Source: Lawsonibacter asaccharolyticus (GTDB taxonomy: Bacteria; Bacillota; Clostridia; Oscillospirales; Oscillospiraceae). From it: a stretch of 64,000 nt of DNA. The stretch's first letter is position 1; every line of letters begins with the position of its first letter. Shown here piece after piece: positions 57,625 to 64,000 of the stretch. A program made the position numbers and the translations under genes. The notes beneath the pieces were generated by a model that was not told the origin of the DNA, did no database searches, and saw nothing but the letters and a program-made list of their open reading frames with translations. Location: the NCBI GenBank assembly GCA_003112755.1, contig BFBT01000002.1, positions 124,001 through 188,000 of the forward strand, read 5' to 3'.

Positions 57625-57800
57625 TGGCTAAAATTGTTGTACGCAACGGCGGAGTAGTTCGCCGTTTACAACAACAGAGAGGCGTGATAGTCGGCCAGAG
57701 CGGGGCAAGCGGAGACCCCGGCGGAATCTCTCCTGCGGCTCTGCCTACGAAAACCTGTCCAACAGGTATGTAGGGCAGAAACTATGTGGTAAAAAAGACT
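57625..57800 (+). repeat. Core and decayed R arm
   Basis: TTGTTGTACGCAACGGCGGA can pair with CCGCCGTTTACAACAA-like sequence around 57655, forming the tip of the F/R hairpin. Only the final GTAAAAAAGACT of the R arm is recognisable, 20 bases before the next promoter. Confidence 0.45.
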
Positions 57801-57820
57801 GTTACTTCGCCTCCCTTGGG

Positions 57821-57850
57821 AATGAATCCTGTGCAGTCTGCATAATACAT
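57821..57850 (+). promoter_or_regulatory. AAT/GCATA promoter of 57886-58272
   Basis: AATGAATCCTGTGC...GCATAATAC; AAAGGAG at about 57874. Confidence 0.6.
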
Positions 57851-57885
57851 AGGCACGAGCGTCCACAAGAAAGGAAAGGAGTTAT

Positions 57886-58272
57886 ATGATGGGCAAACAA
57901 TATGTAAACGAGCTAAACAAGGCTATCTACAACTCACCCGTCCTGGCCCGATCGGAGATTTTGTCATCTCGCAAGGAGACCCTGTTCGATACCATCGAGG
58001 GATGCTTCGTCCGGGCTGGATTGCTGGATACGCTGGCCCGGGAGATGGAACTGCAGATCCTCAAGGGCGACTTCTCCGCCATGCAGCTGCCGCCCTACCA
58101 GGAGCCGGCGCATCGCCCGCTGATGCCCGGAGCTCGGCGGAAGGAGGAAGAACGGCGTGCCCGCTACAAGTGGGCCCAGGATCGACTACTGGCTGCCCAG
58201 CAGATGTGCCAGCAGCGGTGGGAGGACGGCTGGTCCATGGCCGAGATCCTCATGATGGAACGGGCTATCTAA
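57886..58272 (+). CDS. Hypothetical protein, paralogue pair member 1
   Basis: 128 residues after AAAGGAG. Helical; shares with 58480-58863 the plan EIL/IKxxRxDTLxDxIE near 24-40, ILKGDFSAMQLPPY near 60-73, RARYKWAQDRLLAAQQMCQQ near 90-110 and RWEDGWSMAEILMM at the end. No known family. Two separate units, each with promoter and R arm, show the regulatory flank was duplicated too. Confidence 0.6.
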   Translation: MMGKQYVNELNKAIYNSPVLARSEILSSRKETLFDTIEGCFVRAGLLDTLAREMELQILKGDFSAMQLPPYQEPAHRPLMPGARRKEEERRARYKWAQDRLLAAQQMCQQRWEDGWSMAEILMMERAI

Positions 58273-58282
58273 GAGCGGCAGC

Positions 58283-58379
58283 CTCACGGACTATGCATAG
58301 GCTCCGAAAGGAGCCGGCTCCGACAAGTGCTCAAGGCAAAAAAAAAGACCCCCTGCCTGTTTTCTTCACTAGAAAAGAT
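58283..58379 (+). repeat. Intergenic repeat, R arm
   Basis: CTCACGGACTATGCATAGG, hairpin GGCTCCGAAAGGAGCC, TTTTCTTCACTAGAAAAGATC; the next promoter box starts 21 bases later. Confidence 0.85.
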
Positions 58380-58399
58380 CCGGCACCTTCAGTAGCAAA

Positions 58400-58429
58400 A
58401 ATGAGGGTCCTGAAATCTGCATAGGATAG
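58400..58429 (+). promoter_or_regulatory. AAT/GCATA promoter of the NUDIX operon
   Basis: AATGAGGGTCCTG...GCATAGGAT; TCCAATCC 18 nt after the CATA. Confidence 0.7.
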
Positions 58430-58479
58430 GGCAGGAATCCAATCCAAGGAGATTGCGCAATTAAAAGGAGGAGTTATTC

Positions 58480-58863
58480 ATGTGTAGGGAGTATATCGAA
58501 CAGCTCAACCACCTCATCAGCATTGCGCCTCATCTGGCATATGCGGAGATCAAAACCTGCAGGCGGGACACGCTCATTGATGAGATCGAAAGCTCCATCC
58601 GTCTGGCAGGGCTTCCGGACTACCGCGCTCGGGACATCGCCATCGGGGTCATCAAGGGCGACCTGATGGCATTACGGCTGCCGCCTTTTGTACCAAAGTC
58701 AAGGTTCCCGTTCACGCCGGCGGCCTTTCGGGCTGAGCACGACCGGCGTCTCCGGTATGACCGTGCCAGAAACCAGATGATGCGGACGCAGGACTGGTGT
58801 CAGCGCCGGTGGAACGAAGGGTGGTCGCTGGCCGAAATCATGATGCAGTCTAAGGCTATGTGA
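58480..58863 (+). CDS. Hypothetical protein, paralogue pair member 2
   Basis: 127 residues after AAAAGGAGG. Aligns end to end with 57886-58272 (EIKTCRRDTLIDEIESSIRL, VIKGDLMALRLPPF, RARNQMMRTQDWCQRRWNEG, WSLAEIMMQ). The conserved LPPF/Y and C-terminal WxxAEIMM are the best family markers. It is cotranscribed with the NUDIX gene 16 bases downstream. Function unknown. Confidence 0.6.
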   Translation: MCREYIEQLNHLISIAPHLAYAEIKTCRRDTLIDEIESSIRLAGLPDYRARDIAIGVIKGDLMALRLPPFVPKSRFPFTPAAFRAEHDRRLRYDRARNQMMRTQDWCQRRWNEGWSLAEIMMQSKAM

Positions 58864-58879
58864 TGGGAGGGAAGAACAA

Positions 58880-59449
58880 ATGGCAAAGCTCAAAAATATC
58901 AAGCTGGTCTCACTCGGGAAGTACCTCTCCAAGTACGAACTCTCCTATGAGACCAGGGACGGAGGAGAAAAACAATATGAAATGGTTAGCAACAACCGGG
59001 AGCTGACGGTCGGCGCCATCGGACAGGGCCAGACAGGCATTGTCCTGCTGGTCTTCGATGCGGCCCGCGAGCACATGCTCCTGGGTATCGAGTTCCGGAT
59101 GGGCGTAAACTGCCATGTGGTCAATAACATCTCCGGGTTCATCGATACTGGTGAGACTCCGGAGCAGGCAGCCGCCCGGGAGCTGAAGGAGGAAACGGGG
59201 CTGGAACTTACCAAGTTCATGGATGTCCTGCCCTTTGCCTTCAGTTGTGCCCCGGTAACCGATATGACCACGGCGCTCATCGTTTGCGAAGCTGCTGGGA
59301 CCATCGCTCCAAGCGACAATCCTAACGAGGAGATCAGCCCAGTCTGGTTCAGCAAAGAACAGCTGCGGGCGATGCTCAAGGACCCATGCGTCCGGTTTGC
59401 CGGCCGTACTCAGGCGCTCGCGTATATGTGGTGCTTCCAGAACAGCTAA
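58880..59449 (+). CDS. NUDIX hydrolase (ADP-ribose pyrophosphatase-like)
   Basis: 189 residues. A complete NUDIX box, GFIDTGETPEQAAARELKEE then TGL at about 97-119 (G-x5-E-x7-R-E-L-x-E-E-x-G-L), within the usual alpha/beta/alpha fold; GGAGGGA precedes the ATG. Length and N-terminal region (ETRDGGEKQYEMVSNNREL) resemble the ADP-ribose/nucleotide-sugar branch. If it hydrolyses ADP-ribose it could recycle products of the PARP encoded 36 kb away; that link is speculative. Confidence 0.88.
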   Translation: MAKLKNIKLVSLGKYLSKYELSYETRDGGEKQYEMVSNNRELTVGAIGQGQTGIVLLVFDAAREHMLLGIEFRMGVNCHVVNNISGFIDTGETPEQAAARELKEETGLELTKFMDVLPFAFSCAPVTDMTTALIVCEAAGTIAPSDNPNEEISPVWFSKEQLRAMLKDPCVRFAGRTQALAYMWCFQNS

Positions 59450-59460
59450 TGCTGTCAAAA

Positions 59461-59495
59461 GACAGGCCTGCCGCATGGCAGACCTGTCTTTCTTT
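59461..59495 (+). terminator. Terminator of the NUDIX operon
   Basis: GACAGGCCTGCC pairs with GGCAGACCTGTC, then TTTCTTT. Confidence 0.8.
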
Positions 59496-59501
59496 GCCCG
59501 A

Positions 59502-59531
59502 AATACGAACGAGGCCACTTGCATAGAATAG
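59502..59531 (+). promoter_or_regulatory. AAT/GCATA promoter of the Dam operon
   Basis: AATACGAACGAGG...GCATAGAAT with a perfect TCCAATTTGGGG 18-19 nt after the CATA; the clearest example of the two-part arrangement. Confidence 0.8.
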
Positions 59532-59592
59532 TTTTAGATTCCAATTTGGGGTCGGAATACATAGGAAAGATTTCTGGAAGGAGGTATATCTG

Positions 59593-60591
59593 TTGGAGGA
59601 AACACTGACCTGCCAATGGTGCGGGGCAACTGGGAGTCTGGACGATTTTGAGCTGGATGAACACAACGGTGAGGGCTTCTGGTGTCCTGACTGTGATGGG
59701 TTCACCTACTACGATAAGACCAGGAACCACCTGCGCCGTATCCTGCTCATTCTGGAGCAGAAGGATGGCGGCAAGGCTGATCCAGTCCCCAAAACACCAC
59801 TGAAGAAGCGGCTGTCGCCACTGCGGTATCCGGGTGGCAAGTCTAAGCTCATCGACTATCTGGCGGCCCAGTTCCGCAAGGAGTCGCTGAAAACCTTTGT
59901 GGAGGTTTTTGCTGGCGGCGCCTCTGTGGGCCTGTCGCTGCTGGACGCAGGACTTACCGAGCATCTGGTGATCAACGACACGGACCCGGGCATATATGCC
60001 TTTTGGGTTTCGGTCGTTTATCACCCTGAAAAGCTGCTCAAGCGGCTGTCTGGGCCCGACCCTAACCGGGCTGAGTTCCGAAGCTGTCAGCAGATCCTGG
60101 ATTCCCCCAAGGGCTGGTCCCAGGACGATCTGGCGTGGGCCACGCTGGTGTGCAACCGGCTTGGCTACTCCGGAATTACCAAGGCCTGTGCGATGGGTGG
60201 CAAGACTGGCACCCCAGAGCAGCTGCTCTCTCGCTGGAACGCGAATATACTTCAACGGCGGATCCGGCACATTCATGCACTGGCCAGTCAAATTGAGGTC
60301 AGCTGCGTGGACGCCGTCGACCTGCTGGAGAACAGCGCCTACTGGGATGAGCAGTCTACCTGTTTCATCGACCCGCCCTATGTGGTGAAAGGAAAAGACC
60401 TTTACCGTCGTTGGTACGAGGAAGATGACCACGAGCAGCTTGCCATGATCATCCAGATGCTGTATCAGGGGATGCCGGGAGCCGATATTGTCATCACCTA
60501 CGATGACTGTCCGCTTATCCGGGACATCTATCCGTATGCAGATGTGACCGTCGTACCAAGAAATTATTCGATCCGGCAGCGCGCCGGATGA
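59593..60591 (+). CDS. Zinc-ribbon-fused Dam-type adenine methyltransferase
   Basis: 332 residues, TTG start after GAAGGAGG. Residues 1-40 form a zinc ribbon (CQWC near 7-10, CPDC near 31-34). The class-alpha N6-adenine methylase follows: RYPGGKSKL near 77, FVEVFAGGASVGLSLL (SAM-binding motif I) near 100, a D12-type NDTDPGIYAFW, and catalytic DPPY in FIDPPYV near 260. Such enzymes usually methylate GATC or a similar site. An added zinc ribbon is uncommon and may guide DNA binding. First gene of a five-gene operon. Confidence 0.88.
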   Translation: MEETLTCQWCGATGSLDDFELDEHNGEGFWCPDCDGFTYYDKTRNHLRRILLILEQKDGGKADPVPKTPLKKRLSPLRYPGGKSKLIDYLAAQFRKESLKTFVEVFAGGASVGLSLLDAGLTEHLVINDTDPGIYAFWVSVVYHPEKLLKRLSGPDPNRAEFRSCQQILDSPKGWSQDDLAWATLVCNRLGYSGITKACAMGGKTGTPEQLLSRWNANILQRRIRHIHALASQIEVSCVDAVDLLENSAYWDEQSTCFIDPPYVVKGKDLYRRWYEEDDHEQLAMIIQMLYQGMPGADIVITYDDCPLIRDIYPYADVTVVPRNYSIRQRAG

Positions 60592-60605
60592 GAGGAGAAT
60601 CTACT

Positions 60606-61013
60606 ATGTCGGAGAAAAGAAAACGCTACCGCTATATCCTGGCTGGGAGCGTCCTTCCGGACGAGCCCGTATCCCACTTCCGCCTGGTGGCGGCAACCAA
60701 CCTCAAGTTCACATCGGCCCACGGGATGATCCGAATCACCATTCCTGATGACATGAAACTCTCCAAGCTGTCCTGCGACGCCTACTCCACCACCGACGAC
60801 CCGCGTCCCCTGCGCAGACTGGAGGCCACGCCTCTGGTAAAGGTGGACGGCGTCTGGAGGACATTCGAAAGCCTGTGGCCGAAGTATCCGCCCGGCGAGT
60901 GGTACACGGAGCTGCGGAAACAGGGTCTGTACCCGACCTTGTCTGATCGCGGTTACCTGAGGGAAAAGCAGTATCGGGAGTACATCGAAAAGAAAAGAGG
61001 AGAAATAACATGA
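60606..61013 (+). CDS. Hypothetical protein
   Basis: 135 residues from ATG 60606, set by AGAGGAG. Beta-rich N-terminal half (RYRYILAGSVLPDEPVSHFR, MIRITIPDDMKL) and basic helical end (REKQYREYIEKKRGE). No family recognised. Overlaps the next gene by 4 bases, so translation is coupled. Confidence 0.6.
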   Translation: MSEKRKRYRYILAGSVLPDEPVSHFRLVAATNLKFTSAHGMIRITIPDDMKLSKLSCDAYSTTDDPRPLRRLEATPLVKVDGVWRTFESLWPKYPPGEWYTELRKQGLYPTLSDRGYLREKQYREYIEKKRGEIT

Positions 61014-61231
61014 AAAATATCGTTTGCGTTTCGGCCATCGCCAATTTGGCAGCCCACTGCATAATCGCCGTTTATGACAACGGCAGCGGCAAGAAACTGG
61101 TCTCCGGCGCCCCTGGCAAGATCCAAAGCTGCCAGTATGCCGACGCCAAGGTCGAATGTATCACCATCGGCCCGGGGAGGATCGATCTGTGGCTGCCCCA
61201 CGATGAGGTACAGAAATTTCAGAAGGACTAA
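61010..61231 (+). CDS. Hypothetical small protein
   Basis: 73 residues, GAGGAG before the ATG. Beta-rich with CIIAVYDNGSGKKLVSGAPG near 17-36. No family recognised; third gene of the Dam operon. Confidence 0.55.
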   Translation: MKNIVCVSAIANLAAHCIIAVYDNGSGKKLVSGAPGKIQSCQYADAKVECITIGPGRIDLWLPHDEVQKFQKD

Positions 61232-61244
61232 GGAGGAATTTGTC

Positions 61245-61469
61245 GTGAGAAGAAATTCCGTCGAGCACCTGCCCCTGACTTTGCGGGAGCAGGAGGCTGA
61301 GTTGGAGGCCGTAGCTAACGCCAGACCTCTAATGCGATTACCTAAGCCGGTCACCGCCCGCAAGGTTGTCCGCAATATCCGCGTCGAGAAGATGGCGCTG
61401 ACGGCCCGGGAGCGGGAGGCGGAGGCTGAGATTGAGAAGCGTGAGCTAGGTGTTATCCTGCCTCTATGA
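61245..61469 (+). CDS. Hypothetical small charged protein
   Basis: 74 residues, GTG start after AAGGAGG. Two similar segments, LTLREQEAELEAVA and LTAREREAEAEIEK, flank a PKPVTARKVVRN centre: an internal duplication of an amphipathic helix. Unknown function. Confidence 0.5.
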   Translation: MRRNSVEHLPLTLREQEAELEAVANARPLMRLPKPVTARKVVRNIRVEKMALTAREREAEAEIEKRELGVILPL

Positions 61470-61522
61470 AAAACTGAGAATAACATCTATCAGATTAGAA
61501 AACAAACCAGGAGGGGGAAAAT

Positions 61523-61846
61523 ATGAAAAATTTGCATCTTACTGTTTTTGTTACCAGCATTGGCGATACCAGCATTCGGGTTCCTGACCACTTGACCCTG
61601 GAGGAGGCTCTCCAGTACGCTATGGAGCATCTGGATGAGGTGCCTATGCCCAGTAATTTGGATCCGGCCCATGAGTCGATGACACTAGATGAAGAGAACT
61701 GCGATTTCGAGGACGAGCCCGGCGATGACGAGTCCCCCAAGCCTTGGCAGACCTGTGAGAAACATGGTTACTGCACAGTGCTGGGTAAGTACTCCAACCC
61801 AACAGTTTTTGATTGCGACAAATACTGTGGCGACCGACCCCGATAA
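61523..61846 (+). CDS. Hypothetical acidic protein
   Basis: 107 residues after AGGAGGGGG. An N-terminal strand-helix unit (LTVFVTSIGDTSIRVPDHLT then EEALQYAMEHL) like small DpnD/PcfM-type domains, an acidic middle and four Cys near the end (CEKHGYC, CDKYC), possibly metal-binding. End of the Dam operon. Confidence 0.5.
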   Translation: MKNLHLTVFVTSIGDTSIRVPDHLTLEEALQYAMEHLDEVPMPSNLDPAHESMTLDEENCDFEDEPGDDESPKPWQTCEKHGYCTVLGKYSNPTVFDCDKYCGDRPR

Positions 61847-61867
61847 GACACAAATGCCGTAGATAAA

Positions 61868-61893
61868 AGGCCCCGTCCATCTGGACGGGGCCT
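61868..61893 (+). terminator. Terminator hairpin with poor T-run
   Basis: GGCCCCGTCC-ATCT-GGACGGGGCC; no T tract follows, so termination may be partial. Confidence 0.5.
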
Positions 61894-61926
61894 GCCTAAA
61901 AGGAGATATAAAATGTCAAAGTCCTT

Positions 61927-61957
61927 GATATTTTTTCACCGACTATGGTATAGTATA
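61927..61957 (+). promoter_or_regulatory. Sigma-A-type promoter of 61998-62309
   Basis: TTGATA, about 18 nt, TATAGT; a canonical promoter in contrast with most of the window. Confidence 0.6.
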
Positions 61958-61997
61958 GCATAAAAGTCATAGCTAAAATCAAGGAGGTGCGTTGAGC

Positions 61998-62309
61998 ATG
62001 GAGGAAATTGAGGCGTTAGTAGCGGCAGGCGGGGCAGTTTGTGAACTATGCAAGGGCCAGATGCTGAAAGCTGATGGTTGCACCTGGCCAGGAATCTATT
62101 GTAAAGGCAAGTATTATAAGCGTATCCGGTATGGTGACGAACGCCGACACTGGAGGGATGAACGCTGTCACGACTGTGGAGCAAAGCGGGGTCAGTATCA
62201 TCATGCAAACTGCGATGTAGAGCAATGCCCGGTATGTGGCGGCCAACTGATTAGCTGTGGATGTGATGCTGAATATACTAACGATCCCGAACCGGCACAG
62301 GATAAATGA
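61998..62309 (+). CDS. Cys/His-rich zinc-binding protein
   Basis: 103 residues from ATG 61998, 10 nt after AAGGAGG. Paired metal motifs: CELC (about 15-18), CHDCGAKRGQYHHANCD (about 58-74) and CPVCGGQLISCGC (about 78-90). The HDCGAKRGQYHH..CD..CPxCGGQ sequence recurs, to my knowledge, in clostridial mobile elements without assigned function. Probably a multi-zinc scaffold or regulator. Confidence 0.65.
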   Translation: MEEIEALVAAGGAVCELCKGQMLKADGCTWPGIYCKGKYYKRIRYGDERRHWRDERCHDCGAKRGQYHHANCDVEQCPVCGGQLISCGCDAEYTNDPEPAQDK

Positions 62310-62441
62310 GAACAGTGCTTCCGTTTTATCTTCTTCTTTGCTTATGTGACTCAATTCCGATGCAGAAAAATACTTACAACAAGCTCCCCAGGAGGTAATC
62401 CTTCTGAGGAGTTTGATTATATGCCAAACTAGATGACTAAG

Positions 62442-62480
62442 ACGCCCCTACTTTCATTCATTGAAGGCAGGGGTGTTTTG
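62442..62480 (+). terminator. Terminator
   Basis: CGCCCCTACTTTCA pairs with TGAAGGCAGGGGTG, then TTTTG. Confidence 0.75.
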
Positions 62481-62514
62481 CTGAGACAAAGGCTCCTTGC
62501 AATAGTTAGCCCTA

Positions 62515-62548
62515 AAAAAGCCGGCGGGACATTATCCCGTCGGCTTCT
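62515..62548 (-). terminator. Terminator of recJ
   Basis: Minus strand GCCGACGGGATAA pairs with TTATCCCGCCGGC-like sequence, then TTTTTTAG. Confidence 0.8.
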
Positions 62549-62553
62549 TATCG

Positions 62554-64000
62554 TTATTCTGCGATAAATTGCACAGTAGTATTTCCCCGGAAAACATTCA
62601 GCCCCGGATACCCTACAAACTTCTTCGGGGGTGCCTTGCGGGCCTTGGCCTCGTCACCCTTATTCCATTGGATGACCTGCAGGCCCGACTCATCCTGGTA
62701 GCGGACATGCTGTTCCTCAGTGCCCATGTACCGGACTCCGGTGATATTGTCGGCAATCAGCCCAAACAGAGGCTGACGGAACCCCTCACCAAACGGTTCA
62801 AGGATACCCAAGTGCCGAACCATATCCTCTGTATAGTCCTGGGCGCCCAGTACGGCATCAATAGGAATTGCGACCTCAAAGCCTTTGTCTCCAGCGGCCT
62901 CCAGGGCCAGCTTGGTGAGCTTCTCCTTGAACTTATCCAGGTCGGCCGCCCGCACTGTCAGGCCAGCTGCCTTCGCATGACCGCCATAGGAAATCAGGTA
63001 CTCAGCGCACTGATCCAGGGCCTCCTTCAGCATGAACCCCTCAGGGCTGCGTGCGGAGCCCTTCCAGTTGCCGTCCTTGTCCTTTGCGAGAACCACAGCC
63101 GGCAGGGAAAATTCCTCCTTCAGTTGCCCAGCCACGATGCCAACGATACCCTCCTGCAGGGACTCATGGTTGAACACGATAGCCCCTACAGGCGCTTTGC
63201 CGACCAGCTCCTTGGCCAGTTCAGTCTCCCTGCGCGTCTCTTCCTTTCTGGCTTCATTGATGTCGTCCAGAGCAATAATGCCGGCCCTCAAGTCATCGGC
63301 ATTGGTTTCCATAAACAGATCAATGAGCTTGGATGCGTCGCCGCCCATGCGGGACACGGCGTTGATCATAGGTGCGATCCGGAAGGCTACCGTCATGGCA
63401 TCAATGGACTCCTTTTCCAGGACCTCCAGGCACATCTGGAAGAAAGGCCGGGCACCCGAGTTGATGCGCTTCAGACCCTCCTGCACGATTGCCCGATTGT
63501 CCCCGATCAGGGGCACCACATCGGCAATCGTGCCCAGGGCAACGATGTCCAGCAGGTCCATGACCGGCTCTACATTGCGGCCAAGGCCAATATACAGCTC
63601 TAGCATCAGCTTCCACACAACGCCGGCGCCGCAGCAATTCTTATCCTGCCTAGCCGACTCATCCACCCGCTTGTGGTCGATGACAGCGTCCGCGTCAGGC
63701 AGCTTGGCGCCCGGCTCATGGTGGTCGGTAATGATGACCTTCAGTCCCAGCTCCTTGGCCCGGGACACGCCCTCAATGCCGGCAATACCATTGTCGACAG
63801 TGAGCAGTACCTTGGTGTCCGGGAACTTGGCCACGATTTCATCCACACCGGCCGCGTTGATGCCAAACCCGCCGGTGATGCGGTCGTTGCAGTAATGGTT
63901 GACTGGCACGCCCAGCTGGGACAGAGCCGACAGAGCAGTAACGCCCGCTGTAACGCCGTCCACATCGTAGTCGTGGTAGATGGTCACCATTTCCTTGTTG
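62554..64000 (-). CDS. recJ: RecJ-type single-strand exonuclease, 5' end outside window
   Basis: At least 481 residues; the gene enters from the right edge, where NKE precedes MVTIYHDYDVDGVTAG without a start. DHH-family motifs: DYDVDGVT (I), LLTVDNGIAG (II), ITDHHEPG (III), a CGAGVVWKL segment and the DHHA1-like RSPEGFMLKEAL and SYGGHAKAAGLTV (GGH motif). RecJ degrades single-stranded DNA 5' to 3' in repair. With the Fe-S/UvrD helicase and Dam gene it makes a DNA-processing set. A missing N-terminal part of about 70 residues is expected beyond 64000. Confidence 0.9.
   Translation of the reverse strand, partial: NKEMVTIYHDYDVDGVTAGVTALSALSQLGVPVNHYCNDRITGGFGINAAGVDEIVAKFPDTKVLLTVDNGIAGIEGVSRAKELGLKVIITDHHEPGAKLPDADAVIDHKRVDESARQDKNCCGAGVVWKLMLELYIGLGRNVEPVMDLLDIVALGTIADVVPLIGDNRAIVQEGLKRINSGARPFFQMCLEVLEKESIDAMTVAFRIAPMINAVSRMGGDASKLIDLFMETNADDLRAGIIALDDINEARKEETRRETELAKELVGKAPVGAIVFNHESLQEGIVGIVAGQLKEEFSLPAVVLAKDKDGNWKGSARSPEGFMLKEALDQCAEYLISYGGHAKAAGLTVRAADLDKFKEKLTKLALEAAGDKGFEVAIPIDAVLGAQDYTEDMVRHLGILEPFGEGFRQPLFGLIADNITGVRYMGTEEQHVRYQDESGLQVIQWNKGDEAKARKAPPKKFVGYPGLNVFRGNTTVQFIAE

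Overview
The window looks like part of a large conjugative element (megaplasmid or integrative conjugative element) of a gut-type, moderately GC-rich Clostridia host, plausibly Oscillospiraceae. The host call is inference from AGGAGG ribosome sites, TTG/GTG starts, Gram-positive surface proteins (SLH, Cna-B, LPKTG, lipobox), SpoVG- and Spo0A-like proteins, and a PrgI/VirB4/VirB6 secretion set. No relaxase, coupling protein, replication gene, rRNA, tRNA or CRISPR array was seen. Layout: 1-0.8 kb has no convincing gene; 0.84-2.5 kb is an IS605-type tnpB unit; 2.7-9.1 kb holds a lectin-like paralogue, a KilA-N protein, a broken toxin-antitoxin pair, an SLH/CAP surface protein and an Rpn-type nuclease; 9.4-18.9 kb holds a small membrane protein, a 2,533-residue thioester/Cna-B adhesin and a tandem SpoVG protein; 19.4-25.4 kb is a defence/toxin block (second small membrane protein, WGR-PARP, zeta toxin with an ImmA-like partner, MqsA-like antitoxin, lipoprotein); 25.9-35.5 kb holds an SLH protein with tandem repeats, a Spo0A-C-like regulator and a 1,701-residue Cna-B adhesin; 35.9-37.9 kb has a VirB2-like pilin and Cys-rich proteins; 38.2-41.8 kb has small accessory operons and a 3D-domain protein; 42.2-46.7 kb is a five-gene tandem array of the lectin-like family, the last copy fused to a GNAT domain; 47.4-54.8 kb is the type IV secretion operon; 54.8-62.3 kb has an Fe-S/UvrD helicase, a paralogue pair, a NUDIX hydrolase, a zinc-ribbon Dam methylase and small proteins; the edge carries a partial recJ. 

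Two element-wide signals tie the operons together. (1) Nearly every transcription unit, on both strands, has the same bipartite promoter-like motif, AAT-N16-GCATAnnAT with invariant spacing, instead of TTGACA/TATAAT; about a dozen also have a CCAATTTGG-like element 17-21 nt downstream of the CATA. (2) About 20 intergenic gaps hold one or both arms of a roughly 100-bp repeat. Arm R reads CTCACGGACC-(small hairpin GGCTCC/GGAGCC)-TTTCTTCGTTAAAAAAGAC; arm F is its reverse complement. Arms often occur as F...R pairs, with the TTTCTTCGTTAAAAAAGAC end facing the neighbouring promoter. The usual gap is terminator, F arm, core, R arm, promoter, CCAATTT element, RBS.

Functionally the window combines DNA transfer machinery, giant surface proteins, and addiction or defence modules. 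Three paralogous small-protein genes (7.2, 9.4 and 19.4 kb) each carry an antisense promoter of the same class just beyond the stop codon, followed by a stem-loop whose pairing is kept by compensating changes. Together with the shared promoter this is the best candidate here for an undescribed regulatory or addiction system.
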